Shown one piece after another: positions 49,601 to 59,400 of a DNA stretch of 64,000 nucleotides; the first letter of the stretch is position 1, and each line of letters begins with the position of its first letter. The notes below the pieces were generated by a model. The model was given only the letters and a program-made list of their open reading frames with translations. It ran no database searches and was not told where the DNA came from. The position numbers and the translations under genes are program-made. This DNA is from Polytrichum commune (lineage: Eukaryota; Streptophyta; Polytrichopsida; Polytrichales; Polytrichaceae), in the NCBI GenBank assembly GCA_950295325.1, contig OX485806.1:27528001-27592000 (forward strand). The letters are read 5' to 3'.

Positions 49601-51785
49601 TCCAGTAACCATTAGTAAATCAGGGGAGGATAGATATTCAATACAATTTTTGTTGAAGTTTCATCATAGATTTGCTAATGCAACAAAAATATCAGAACTT
49701 CATTCTGATCAATAGAAGATGGAGAACAAGAAAAACTAACTGAATAACGCCCACATACCTTATTTGTGGTAGCAGCTCCTTTATGGAGGATACCAAAAAC
49801 TGCATTATTTAGTGACATGATCTTAAACAACTATCAATGTAGAGAAGCTGTAACATTCGAGGATATTGTCAACATGGTAGAGAATAAACTACTCACCAAG
49901 GAAGTGAGCTAAACCTGGTGCATCTTCCGGGTCTGCCATACTTCCCACACCAACACACATAGCTGCAGCAGCCTGAAATTGGATATAAGTTTTTTCAGTG
50001 TGAATTGGTGCCACCCTCCACTCAACCAACCTAGAATGCTTGTATGCATCAAATTTATTTTCATGGAATGGCAAGATGCTTTGTGCTTGCATTGTTTAAT
50101 CGATCCTTCAAATTTCCAGTCAATATGCACTGCAGGATATTAAATAAACATTGATTGCACCTTTTTGGTTGCAGATGGGCCAAAATCCTTGTCCTTCTTC
50201 AAGCTGCTAAAGATTGAGCTCTTTGTATTCCCCTCTTCATCTGGATAACCACTTTGCAAATTACACAGAATTTTAATCAATTCAGTCACAAAGAGGACAA
50301 AACTCTATTAGAAAGGTCTAGTAATGGGATAACCCCTCAATCATGATCCCTTGTGAACATGACCTCATTGACTGCAACACAACATGACCAGGACACAACC
50401 TGGGTTGGTCAAGCATATTTTTGAGCAACATAGGTGAGGATAAAGTGGTCAAGATCACAACCTCGTACTTAATAGAATTTCACCATTATCCATGTTTCTT
50501 CTTGTCCTCATATCATAACAATTAATCAGGGGAAAGTGTGGTACAGATGTTCTTGTTTGCAATTAAAAGAATGATTTACCTGGATGGAATCTCAGACATG
50601 GCCTTGTGTCAACATTCAATTCGATCCCTCCTAAGCCTGCGGGAGAAATATTAGCCCTAATTGAGCAAACTTATCCTTTAACCATGACAATTTGGCAATA
50701 CTCAACGAAGACACAAGATGTACTCTCTATGTTGTGATGGATGGGAAATTGTTGTGAGGGGCTCTTTTAGGCCTTCAACCTACAAATGATTACCACTTCA
50801 TCCTGGTTCAACTTTCTTATGAAGGTCCTATTACACATGCAACAAGTCCTCACAAACTCAGGGGTGCAACCAAGACAGCAAGTATGTTCATTCCAAAGAT
50901 TCCAAACTTTTCTATTAAATTATTGTGAGCTCATTAGTGCAAAGAATCTAGTAGGCCAAGAACAACCCTCCTTAAAAATCTCTTTCTAACATTTTTTAGC
51001 ACCAAGTCGGACCACAGACGAGTGCCAGAGCTGAAGTTTTCAAGCAACACCTGCTACTTAACTGATGGGATTGGGATCACTGCTCCATTAATTATTTACC
51101 TAGTTCAACAAAGAACATCCACATCGATGTGATTGTCGTCAAATCGTATGAAAGGAATATTGATAGATAGATAAGTATAAACGCCAGCTCCTGACAAAGG
51201 AAGGATGAATGTAGAGCCTCATATGCCCGCATGCTACTGCCCTTTTTCAGGGGTAGGCTCTATATCTGGGAATAGTGACATTTAATTCAACATGCCCTAA
51301 CCCTCCCAATGGTGATCAAAATGCCTACAATGTCCAGGAAAAACTCTTCTATATACCTGGAGCGGAGATTCTGTAATTACATGTCATTGCTACTAAAGTC
51401 CGGGTGTGACTGAACTGGAGATATGACACACACCGACAAGAAAGGTCTGGGGAGCAAAGTGGGTAAAGAAAAGAAGAATAAGAATGTGCTACTGCCAACA
51501 AATCTCCAAAAATGGCTACAAAATGGTGTTGGAAAGATGGATCTTACCCCTACAATTATTTTGAAAATCTGAGGACCATTCCTGGCCCTCTGGCTGCTCA
51601 CTGGGACAACCCGCATCTATTTCCATGTCGTCGGTGTCGTCGTCATCTTCCGCCTCTTCATCGAGAGAAACCTCCGGGTCGTGAATCAATAGAGCTGCAA
51701 GCCCATTACGAAGCTTGATGAGTTTGTAGCTGCGCTGGTTCGAGGCGGCCTTCACAATTGGAGGCCCCACCTCCACGTCCGACAT
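34372..51785 (-). CDS. NRDC: Nardilysin-like zinc metallopeptidase (M16/insulinase family), 21 exons
   Basis: M16 enzymes cut peptides on the amino side of basic residues inside a closed two-half chamber. Exons, in order: 51548-51785, 50580-50636, 50161-50240, 49897-49972, 49041-49087, 48682-48794, 48447-48520, 47487-47582, 46236-46355, 44784-45017, 44304-44452, 43882-44038, 43056-43220, 41780-42144, 40066-40215, 39643-39840, 38029-38232, 37790-37896, 36933-37086, 36105-36226, 34372-34657. They join in one frame, 3,192 nt, 1,063 residues, close to plant nardilysins. Acidic stretch at residues 42-57 (nardilysin trait); HFLEH at 148-152; zinc-ligand Glu 229, exactly HXXEH-X76-E; the C-terminal inactive half includes SEPFFNQLRTQEQLGYTVDSG, recognisable from the family. 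Introns are GT-AG except the GC donor after exon 16. I chose Met 51785 (MSDVEVG) because the only upstream in-frame codons are non-ATG; the frame stays open to a splice acceptor near 51,834, so an N-terminal extension is possible. Likely cytosolic: no signal peptide seen. Expression is not shown by sequence. Confidence 0.94.
34676..35052. mobile_element. Family D element, nardilysin intron 20
   Basis: TAAGGTGTGTGGGTGTTTAG at the left, CATAACACCCAAATACTT at the right; TTAACTACTCTACACTCACA inside. It begins 19 bases upstream (in gene sense) of the last-exon acceptor, so it forms the end of intron 20 and may supply the branch region. Confidence 0.78.
35055..35330. repeat. Dispersed repeat F, copy 2 in nardilysin intron 20
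   Basis: AACCCAAGGAATTTACACTA, CTAGTTTGAGAAACCGATCT and GCTTGGGTCCAATCTTGAG, directly following the family D element at 34,676-35,052. Confidence 0.7.
35867..35886. repeat. Poly-C run after a short CA repeat, intron 20
   Basis: CACACACACC then about ten C. Simple sequence near a fragment of the repeat also seen at 48,160-48,290 (AACACAATTGGGAAAGGCCT). Confidence 0.6.
38437..38790. mobile_element. Poly-G-ended element, copy 1, nardilysin intron 16
   Basis: 354 bp beginning CTCGGGGGG (long G run) and ending in a C run then CCCGAG, i.e. inverted termini CTCGGGGGG. Flanked by CCCTAATG (38,429-38,436) and CCTTAATG (38,791-38,798), an 8-bp duplication with one mismatch. Internal sequence is about 90% the same, by eye, as copy 2. 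Eight-base duplications are usual for hAT transposons. No coding capacity. Confidence 0.85.
39643..39840 (-). CDS. NRDC: Nardilysin exon 16, ending in a GC donor
   Basis: Encodes LFVMQSLKECMLEDYKRANE to FFTTLFNK, 66 codons, phase 0 on both sides. The junction to exon 17 (TYIECFFHGN) gives LFNKTYIECFFHGN, which fits the family without an insertion only if the intron starts with GC (AAG|GCATGC at 39,642-39,641). The nearest GT (after ACTL) would add four residues at a place where relatives have none. Confidence 0.8.
40540..40911. mobile_element. Family C element, copy 2, in nardilysin intron 14
   Basis: TACACTAATTATTGTATTTA to CAATATTTAGTGTA; shared core GGTGACACTACACGGGCGG and GAGCAAGACAAATAGGATTG. 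About 372 bp. Confidence 0.7.
41150..41545. repeat. CCCACCCATG minisatellite, nardilysin intron 14
   Basis: Irregular tandem CCCACCCATG and CCCATG units with an AT-rich insert (TGTGTAATTGTG units, 41,335-41,390). In the sense of the gene it reads GGGTGGGCATGGGTGGG repeatedly, which satisfies the G-quadruplex pattern. Confidence 0.85.
42742..42916. repeat. Inverted repeat partner 1 (nardilysin intron 13)
   Basis: AAGGGCCAAACTCG ... TTGGCATGCCAAAATG ... CCGACCAAAAGTCATG. Its reverse complement is at 45,731-45,905. The pair brackets exons 10-13. Confidence 0.75.
43504..43862. mobile_element. Family D element, nardilysin intron 12
   Basis: Right end ATAACACCCACATACCTTA intact, left end decayed (AGCTTGCGGGTGTTATT). 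Same orientation as the 49,387 copy. It ends 20 bases from the exon 12 donor. Confidence 0.78.
44520..44700. repeat. Dispersed repeat H, nardilysin intron 10
   Basis: TCGATTAGATACAAGGAGGC, AATTATCACTTGTAATCGAT and GTGGGCACCTAATATG correspond to GATTGGATACAAGGATCC, CATTATCACCCATAATTGAT and GTAGGCACCCAATATC at about 60,560-60,700. Confidence 0.6.
45082..45130. repeat. (CATATA)n microsatellite, nardilysin intron 9
   Basis: ACATATACATACATATACAT tract then ACAAACACACAT, 66 bases upstream (in gene sense) of exon 10. Confidence 0.8.
45731..45905. repeat. Inverted repeat partner 2 (nardilysin intron 9)
   Basis: GACTTTTGGTCAGGAGTTGG ... TTTTGGCATGCCAAGAG ... GTTTAGCCCTCATTGAAC, complementary in order to 42,742-42,916. 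Confidence 0.75.
46635..46977. mobile_element. Poly-G-ended element, copy 2, nardilysin intron 8
   Basis: 343 bp, same ends CTCGGGGGG and CCCGAG. Perfect 8-bp target duplication GTATCATG at 46,627-46,634 and 46,978-46,985. The left G run here is shorter (about 8) than in copy 1 (about 19), so the homopolymers vary independently of the rest. Confidence 0.88.
47487..48520 (-). CDS. NRDC: Nardilysin exons 7 and 8 (third zinc ligand)
   Basis: Exon 7 (48447-48520) encodes FSQFFISPLIKVEAMDREIQ followed by AIES, ending with one G; exon 8 (47487-47582) begins with AA, completing zinc-ligand Glu 229, then FVQALANDGNRL and SHPIHRFSWG. Glu 222 in DREIQ matches the supporting glutamate of M16 enzymes. 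Exon 8 is more diverged than its neighbours (LCQV where plants usually have LQQL), yet its frame is intact. Intron 7 (47583-48446) holds a fragment of a dispersed repeat at about 47,640-48,310. Confidence 0.88.
49041..49972 (-). CDS. NRDC: Nardilysin exons 4 and 5 (zinc-binding HXXEH)
   Basis: Exon 4 (49897-49972) encodes AAAAMCVGVGSMADPEDAPG and then LAHFL; it ends in a single G. Exon 5 (49041-49087) supplies AG to complete Glu 151, then HMLFMGSTKFPDENE. The catalytic base Glu is therefore encoded across the intron, with His 148 on one side and His 152 on the other. Intron 4 (49088-49896) contains a complete family D element at 49387-49762. The exon 5 donor is GTTCCA, weaker than the consensus, but the frame and the family alignment leave no alternative. 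Confidence 0.93.
49387..49762. mobile_element. Family D element, complete copy, nardilysin intron 4
   Basis: Ends TAAGGTATGTGGGTGTTA and TAACGCCCACATACCTTA are inverted repeats of 18 bp with one mismatch. The outer TA may be a target duplication. Internal TTAACTACTCTACATTCAAT and TCATAGATTTGCTAATGCAA are shared by all copies. 376 bp, non-coding. Confidence 0.8.
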
Positions 51786-52130
51786 GGCGCCAAAATTGCC
51801 TCGCAAATCTTTGTTGCTCTTCAAAACCCTGAAACATCACATCCAAGAACATGGTAATCAGAATATGTTTGGCGCCAAAATGCTTCTCACAGTTCTTTGT
51901 TGCCCTTCAAAATCCTGAAAACATTATCATCATTCGATGTAAGACGCAGGGTAGTCAGAATATGTATGGCGCCTTAATGCTTCTCACAATTCTTTACTGC
52001 TCTTCAAAACCCTGAAAATATCATCATCCGATGTAAGACGCTTGGTAGTCAGAATATATATTGCGCCAAAATAATTCTCACAATTCTTTGTTGCTCTTCA
52101 AAACCCTGAAGACATCATCCGAAAAACATG
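51786..52130. repeat. Four tandem units copied from the nardilysin 5' end
   Basis: GGCGCC-type landmarks at 51,786, 51,871, 51,968 and 52,062 (last one TGCGCC), spacing 85, 97 and 94. Each unit carries, in the minus sense, a TTTTCAGGGTTTTGAAGAGC block followed by AACAAAGA, i.e. a splice-acceptor-like site and the bases just before the nardilysin ATG. In the unit next to the gene this block is in frame with Met 51785. Divergence between units is modest. Confidence 0.85.
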
Positions 52131-52569
52131 ATATGCATCCAGGTCGGGGAAAAAGAGGGGAGGAATGTCCACAAGAAGATTCAGTGGAGTGACCTTTCAT
52201 AGGGCAAGGGCAAGAGCAAGCTTCCATAGGTCGGAGAATTGGTTGGGTTATGTGGACTAAATTACATGTCATTAGCGTTTCTGTGGCCATGCGAGATACG
52301 AAGGGATGGATTGGTTGCTTATCATATCTCCAAGCTTCTTCAGACATCCAACCCCCGAAATTTCATCACTCTGATCTGGTCTACATTCCAAACTCATAAG
52401 CAGCAACAACCCATACCAGCAGCAAATAGGTCGGCAGGGGTTAGGGCACCAGAAGTGATGAGAAACCAGTACGAGGAGCAATTCACATGAAATTGCAGTA
52501 GGCACTTCAGGGGCCCATATAATAGATCCTCTAAGGTGGGAATCCACTAGCCTGAATGCATCGCTCAAT

Positions 52570-52895
52570 TGGCACCGCAGTCATAGGAATGCAAAAAAGA
52601 AGATGTATTCTCTTTAACCACGAGCATCTTTGTTGTTTGTACCTTGTTTGCAAGTACACCACAAGTCTGAATCGATGTGGGGTTAGTGATAATTTCTAAA
52701 CCACACAATACAATATATGGTAGGAGAATGCTATGCTATGCTGTCCATGCCATGACCAACACACCAAAGCAGTCATTAGAATGCAAACAAGATGTATTAC
52801 TTAGTAGGGTTATCCTTCTTTCTAAATGCACCACATGTCTGAGTCGGGTGTTGATGCTTGTTGCGAAACAACACAACTCCATCATAATACAACAT
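52570..52895. repeat. Second direct duplication upstream of the MORN gene (about 190 bp)
   Basis: GCAGTCATAGGAATGC at 52,577 corresponds to GCAGTCATTAGAATGC at 52,769, and the similarity continues through AAGTACACCACAAGTCTGA / AATGCACCACATGTCTGAG. The second unit runs into copy A of the 329-bp duplication, so the promoter was built up by successive overlapping tandem copies. Confidence 0.7.
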
Positions 52896-53490
52896 ATGCT
52901 CCTCGCATGAGGCCAAATCCATCATCACAACTCCTCGAGGGATTCATAATCTCGCATGTAAGATGTTTTGTTTAACATACTCATATAGTACAGACACGGT
53001 GAGACTTGCACCTTGAAGAGACTTTAAGTGAGATTTTGCTGCTGAAAAAGGGAATCAACACATGTAGGGACTCACACATCGATACAGTGCGAATTCTTTG
53101 TCGTAATAATAAATGGGGCAAACCTCGGCAAGTTGTGCAGACCAATTGAAGCAATTGTGATTAATGATTGCAAGCAATTAATGATTGTTTCGAAACAACA
53201 CAACTGCATCATAATACAACATACATGACAAAAATGAGGCCGAACCCATCTGAATCATAACTCCTTGAGGAATTCATGACCTCGCATGTGAGATGTTATG
53301 TTCAACCTACTCATATAGTACCTACAAGGTGAGACTTGCACCTTGAGGAGACCTTGAGTGAAATTTTGTTGCTGAGAAGGGGATCAACATATATAGGGAC
53401 TCACACATCTGTGCAGTGAGATTTTTTTGCTGTAAGCAAAAATGGGGCAACCCTCAGGAAGCAGTGCAGACCAATCGAAGCAATCCTCCC
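52863..53490. repeat. Direct duplication (about 329 bp) of the MORN promoter and first codons
   Basis: Copy A begins GAAACAACACAACTCC at 52,864; copy B GAAACAACACAACTGC at 53,192. The match runs through the leader and into the coding sequence: a ghost ATGGGGCAAACC at 53,113 is the counterpart of the true ATGGGGCAACCC at 53,442. The ghost reading frame stops after 15 codons (TGA), so it is either dead or an upstream ORF in the leader. Confidence 0.88.
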
Positions 53491-56400
53491 CCCGGGCAGG
53501 AACACCAACCAAGAAAGACAAGGCGATGATTCGGAAGAAGGGAGAGAGGGGTCCACTCCCCTCAAACCATTACTCGGAGGTGGAGTCTCCTTCCATGATG
53601 ATGGTCACCAGGGCCTTGAAACCCTACAAGGGAGGAGCCAGCAAGAGATGGTCCCTCAAGGTGGCCAAGCCACAGGTATCCGCCTACCATGATGAGTTAG
53701 GGCGAATGCTCCTTGGAGGTAGCAGTGGTGGACGATACATTGGTGATGTGTTGGGAGGTTTGCCCCATGGTGTTGGCCAACATTGGGTGCAAAAGGGACC
53801 TAAACACGAAGAACACTTGTTGTATGATGGTGAATGGGAGTTTGGTGGCAAGACTGGCACCGGATCCTATTTCTACACAAATGGCCAGGTACACAAGCTC
53901 TCATCATTTTGTTGTCTTTTACCTCTCAGACTATCTTATTCATAGAGTATGATGAAGCTATTGACCTTAAGCACCTTCCAAACCATTGTTAGCTCAAACG
54001 TAGAAGCCCTTGTTCATGTAGATTGCGAGTATGTGAAATCCTACGTTTCGGATGACCAAAGGTCACATTAACATAGTTGCAAATCTTCTGCTCTGCCAAA
54101 ACATCAAGTTGCACTGTTGATTGACCTCGCTTCATTTTGTCAGAGCATTCATAGAAGACGATGCTATTGACCTGAAGTACCTTGAACCCAATGCTAGCCC
54201 AAACAAATAAGATCTTGTTCATGAAGATTGCGAGTGTGTGTAATTCTATGTTTCGGATGACAGGAAGTCACATTGACATAGTTCCAAATCTTTCTGTCCA
54301 CCAAAACAATTAACCTGCATTACTGATTGAGCTCACTTCGGGGTTGCTTCATTTGTCGTCTACCTCTCAGAGCATCCAAGGAAGATGATGCTATTGACCT
54401 GAAGCACCTTCAACCGAATGTTAGACCAAACGAAAAACCCCTTGGTTCATGTTTTGTGAGTATGTCAAATTCTGTGTTTCACATTACAGAAGGTAACATT
54501 GACATAGTTGATTTTTCAGCTTAAATATCAAGCTGCACTGCTCGTTGATTGAGCTCACTTCATTTGTCGTCCACCTTTTAAAGCATTCATAGAAGATGGT
54601 GATATTGACCTGAAGCACCTTCAACCCAATGTCAGCCCAAGCGAAGAAGCCCTTGTTCATATTCTGCTAGTGTGTGTAATTCTATGTTTCAAATTACAGG
54701 TCACGTCGACATAGTTGCAAATCTTTCAGTCTGCCAAAACAATTAAGCAACATTGTCAATTGAACATTGTCAATTGAGCTTTGTCACCTACCTCTCAGAG
54801 CATCCATAGAAGCTGTTACTACTGTCCTGAAACACCTTCAACCCAATGTTAGCCCAAAAAGCCCTTATTCATGTTCTGCGAGTAATTGAAATTCTATGTT
54901 TCAGATTGCAAAAGGTAACATTGACATAGTTGCAAATCTTTCATTCTACCGAGAAAATTTAGCACTGTGGAGATAATCTAGCTTGAAACACCTGTGTCAT
55001 GATACTGGAAAATGTAGGGTTATTCCGTCGTGGTGATGGAATCTACATGCACTTGTGAAATTTTTGTTCTTGAGAGGTCTATGACTGGATTTGATGTAGA
55101 GCTGGGTGAGAATGGTATCATTTCCTGTAACTTATCCTTCCCCTGGTCTATGAAATCTCAGCATGATGGCTTATCATGATTAAAACACTACATAATACCA
55201 TGAACTGCATCAGTATTCCTTGATGACGCACAGGTTTTTATTTCTAGCAGAAATGTGTTCCTTTTAATTATTATTTTGAACCACTGTATTTTGAACCACT
55301 ACATTGTCAAATGGAGGCTCAATATGAAGTTTTATACAGAGAAGATAAGATGAAACAGGGGAGGGTGAAGGGACCTCGGCGCAGGAGTACCAAGGACAAG
55401 TGCGACGTGGAGACCACCATGGACAAGGAGCCATGCGCTACAACAATGGGGACATTTACAGTGGAAATTGGTACAAGAGCCGGCGACATGGCATTGGCAC
55501 ATTTGTAAGGCAATTGATCAGTTCACCCATATCACAAATATACTTACACCCTAAGCACTTGTCTCATAGCCATGTTCCGCAAACCCATTTCAGGTTCACA
55601 TATGAGTTCGTAGCTATGGTCAAGGTGAAGCGTCCCTCATTATACTCCAACACAAGTGGTTGCCTCTCTCTTCTCTTTCTCTCTCGTATACCTTATTTGA
55701 ATTTGTGGCAAGTTTCTTGTAGGCAAGCTTTTCAAGTTGTTAAATATTTTCATTTGTTGTCATTCGTATGGAATGAACCAATAAATCGGTCATTTTTAAA
55801 AGTTGTGGGTACCCAAGGGTTTGACAAGCCTAGTAGGGGAGGAACAGTGGATGACCAAGTTGCCCCAGTTACGGCTGTTAGAAAGAGTCCACCTTTGAAT
55901 TAAGTAGCATATGCACAACGAGACTCCACACCCTATTTAGTACCTTGATGAGCTTGTTGTATGTTTCAAATTTGTTTAATATTGTCATAATTTGTCATTG
56001 TTATGAAATGAATCATTGAACAAGTCATTTCAAAAGTTGTGGGTAGCGAGGGGCTCGACAAGCCTAGTAGGCCCGGAGGAACAATGGACGATCAAGTTGC
56101 CCCGGTTACCATCGTTAAAAAAAGTCACCTTTTAATTGAGGCAGTAACATGCAAGTGAAGAGAGACTATGATTCATGCTAGTGTTGAAAAACATAGGCGT
56201 TGTTCTTATTTTTAGGTACGAACCAATCGAATGGGTCCGTGATCATAGACAAGACTAGAAACAAGCTAGTTGATAACACAACAACATATTGTAGGCGTAA
56301 TTTATTTTGAACACTATGTACAGTGCTAGTTTCAACCTCAAAACAAAGCAGGAATTAAATCTTTGGTGACCTATATACTGTAAACAGGGTCAGAAACACC

Positions 56401-59400
56401 AACCACAAATGTTTATTGTTGGAATTAAAACTTGAAAACCCTGGCTCCGGTCTGCAAGTGCCTTTACGCTTCAGTTTCTTCTATAGGAAAGTAAGTTCAG
56501 TTTGGGGGCAAACATAGCATTATTCAGCCAGGTCTGCCTGCTTTCTATGACAGAGAATATTCTCTCAAGTGTAACGGTTACGGTTGTGATAGTATTACCA
56601 CGATGGGGAGGCCTACATTGGCCGTTGGATGAAAAGCAACCGCGACGGCTGGGGAATCCAATATTGGCCGGAGGTGAGGCGGAAGTACGAGGGTGAATGG
56701 AATGGGGATGACCCAATCTGCGGCCGTTGGTCTACCATGACAGCAATGGACTTTGAATTGCTTCTCAACACTGGGCTCCCATGGACACCTGCTTGTGAAC
56801 AAATGCTCAGAAATGGCTTTCCTCAAGAAAAAGTTCAGGTACCACTAGGCCACAGTTCACAGAGAGAGGGAATGATTGGATACGAGCATATGTCTCATTC
56901 ATCCAACATAAAAACTTGAAATAATATGCAGCTCAGAGGTTATTTTTTGAGTTGATTTGATACCAGAATCAATTGGAAAGATCTCGAATTAGTCTACTCA
57001 AGGTCATTTGAGATGAATCGGCAACAAACTTATAGGGGGTCAAATTTGTATGCTAGATGTATGAGAGGTACGCTTGTGTATGCTAATTCTCTCTCCATAG
57101 TCTACCATGCACACATTACAAAATTTGCCATTACAAGAATTGTAACATATTGATGAGAGAGACAAATAATGCGGATGTTACCACTAGCATGATTTATGAT
57201 GTTACTTCATCTTCAAGTTGGTCTAATTAGATTATAATTAACATCTCAAGAATTAGAGGGACCTTGACGAATCTTGGCTCCTTTTAAAGGTGAATATCTT
57301 CTCATTGGCGGAAAGGAGCCTCTCACTTCATACTCTTTTCACTGAAGTCCACTTTACAATTGAGCTTTCAACTTGAAAGCTTGGACTATCAGTTGGGTCT
57401 ACAATGCTTAGATAGAATCTTGATAAGATCCCATGTGGGACGTCTATGACAAGCCCTTTGTAAAAAAAATGAGAATCACTCATTCGAAATCCTAAGCTCT
57501 CAATAGTTTGAGCTTTGGATGAATGCTTGTCAAATCCAAGTATCAACCTCCAAAAAAGTTCTCAGGTTAAGCTCTAGTGTAGAGAAGGCCTTAGAGGAAG
57601 CTCTCTAGGTTTCCTGACAACAACAGAATGTTTGTATCACAATCCTTGCAAACCAAAGACATTAAATTGATTGGACAGCAAGTAGATCAGGCGTTCCAAC
57701 ATTTCATTGGATATTTGACACAATGAAAATTTTATCATGTCTTAAGAACTTATCCAGAAGTTTGCTGTATTTTTAAAAAAACAGATCCCATTCCAAGAGC
57801 TTCGGTATCCTGAATCTGTGTACTACCCAAGATGCTGTGCAATGCGCACAAAACGACTTGAGGGTATTGACGTTGATGAAATCATCAAGAAGGTGAGTCC
57901 CATAATTATATTATGATTCAGCATTCAATATTTGCCTCCACATTAATCCATTTAAGCTTATATCCTCACAGTGAGTTTCATGTATCTAAGCTGTTTTGCT
58001 TAGCATTCCTGGACCACTGAATCAATATAGCTCAATTAACAGAGCACTAAGTCCACACTTTGACCACACCATTAAACTGAGACTAATAAGAGCGTGTCAC
58101 TTGATCATCAGATTTGCAATGTCCATTTTTTTGTGTGTATACACAGTGATTTTCAAGGAAGTCAAATTATATGCTCACTGACCCTTTCATGAATCTCTCT
58201 TTTCTTGCAATGTATCTGAGAATTTCACTTTCTCGCCATTTATGTCTGCTATTGGTAGCTCATAGCAACATAAGTCCTTATTTCTTCATGTGGTACCTGC
58301 TACTGGTCAGATTAGACGGAACTTATTATATTTCTGGTGAAAAATGTGCCACATCTCATCTTGTGGTTGGTTGGAACCTCTTTAAATGTGACTTGGAAAT
58401 TGGAATTAGTCATAAACGTCCCCAACCAAATCCGAACAATACAGTATACCGGAACCCCTAATTTGTTTATTGTAAAATATAATTTTGAATCAGAATGGAG
58501 GAAACCAGGTGGGGAGCTTGAGAGCTGAGCAGATGGATGCTTTACGTCATGCATTTGATGAACTAAATCCTGGTTACTACCGCCGCACCAAGTTGCACCT
58601 TGTCCATCTACGTCGTCTTCTCCTGTTGGCTCGCCTCGACCCAGACAACCAAATGGTATATTAATAACTCTTTCGCACTATTATGTACATATGCCACTCA
58701 CACTTCTTGAAATTTTTCAAATTGAACCGCATCACATTTTTGAGCCTCAAGGCACGCCTATAAAAGAATTTAAACCCTTACATGTGCCTAAGATGATGGA
58801 CCTTAATCTCAACGATTTGATTTTTCTGGATTGATTTTGAAGTTCAAGACCAAACGTGAACTTTGTATAGTTTACAAGATTGATGGCAAGAAGTTCAAGT
58901 TTGAGCGTGTACTTGATAATCACTCCATATTAAGGAGGAACCAAAAGTCCAACATATTTGGGGCATATAAGGGTCCAAGCTTTACCTTAGCCCACCCACC
59001 AAACTTGCTCAAGCTCAAGTTATGTGTGGTTGAGCCTTCAAGAAACCAATCTTGAAGAACCAGGGCCTCATTTTTAAGAATAAATGCCGAGAAATACTAG
59101 TGACAAGCGCCTATTAGTCCTCGCCTAACTGAAAACATCTTAGGATGTGAACCCAAATTTACACATTCAATCACAAAATGAACTCAATGAAGAGTGCAAG
59201 GGATATCCATTGCAAATACCTCCAAGAAGTAGATCTCAGGGTCTTACCTCAACACTTGTTGAAGAATATTGTTATAAGATCTTTATCCTCCAATCTGTTG
59301 ATAAAAACTGGGCTTTGACTGCTTTTGGCATGATGTGATCAACAGGGTAAGAAGCTCTATGCGAATCTGTTGGAGAGCGCAGACCAAACCTATGGACTCA

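Larger units (their letters stand above)
51786..53441. promoter_or_regulatory. Head-to-head intergenic region between nardilysin and MORN genes
   Basis: 1,656 bp between the two start codons, with transcription expected outward in both directions. I see no clear TATA box. Most of the interval is accounted for by tandem copies: nardilysin 5' units at about 51,786-52,130, a roughly 190-bp repeat pair (52,577 and 52,769) and a roughly 329-bp repeat containing the MORN start (52,863 and 53,191). A shared promoter is inference from spacing alone. Confidence 0.6.

Noticed and set aside
51786-51824. Longer nardilysin N-terminus starting at 51,824
   Set aside because: The codon at 51,824 is TTG, not ATG. 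The first in-frame ATG is 51,785; an upstream exon is possible but unproven.
52078-52347. Open frame of 89 codons upstream of nardilysin
   Set aside because: It runs through the tandem 5' units and stops; Cys/Pro-rich with no family resemblance. It could be a leader exon only if splicing were shown.
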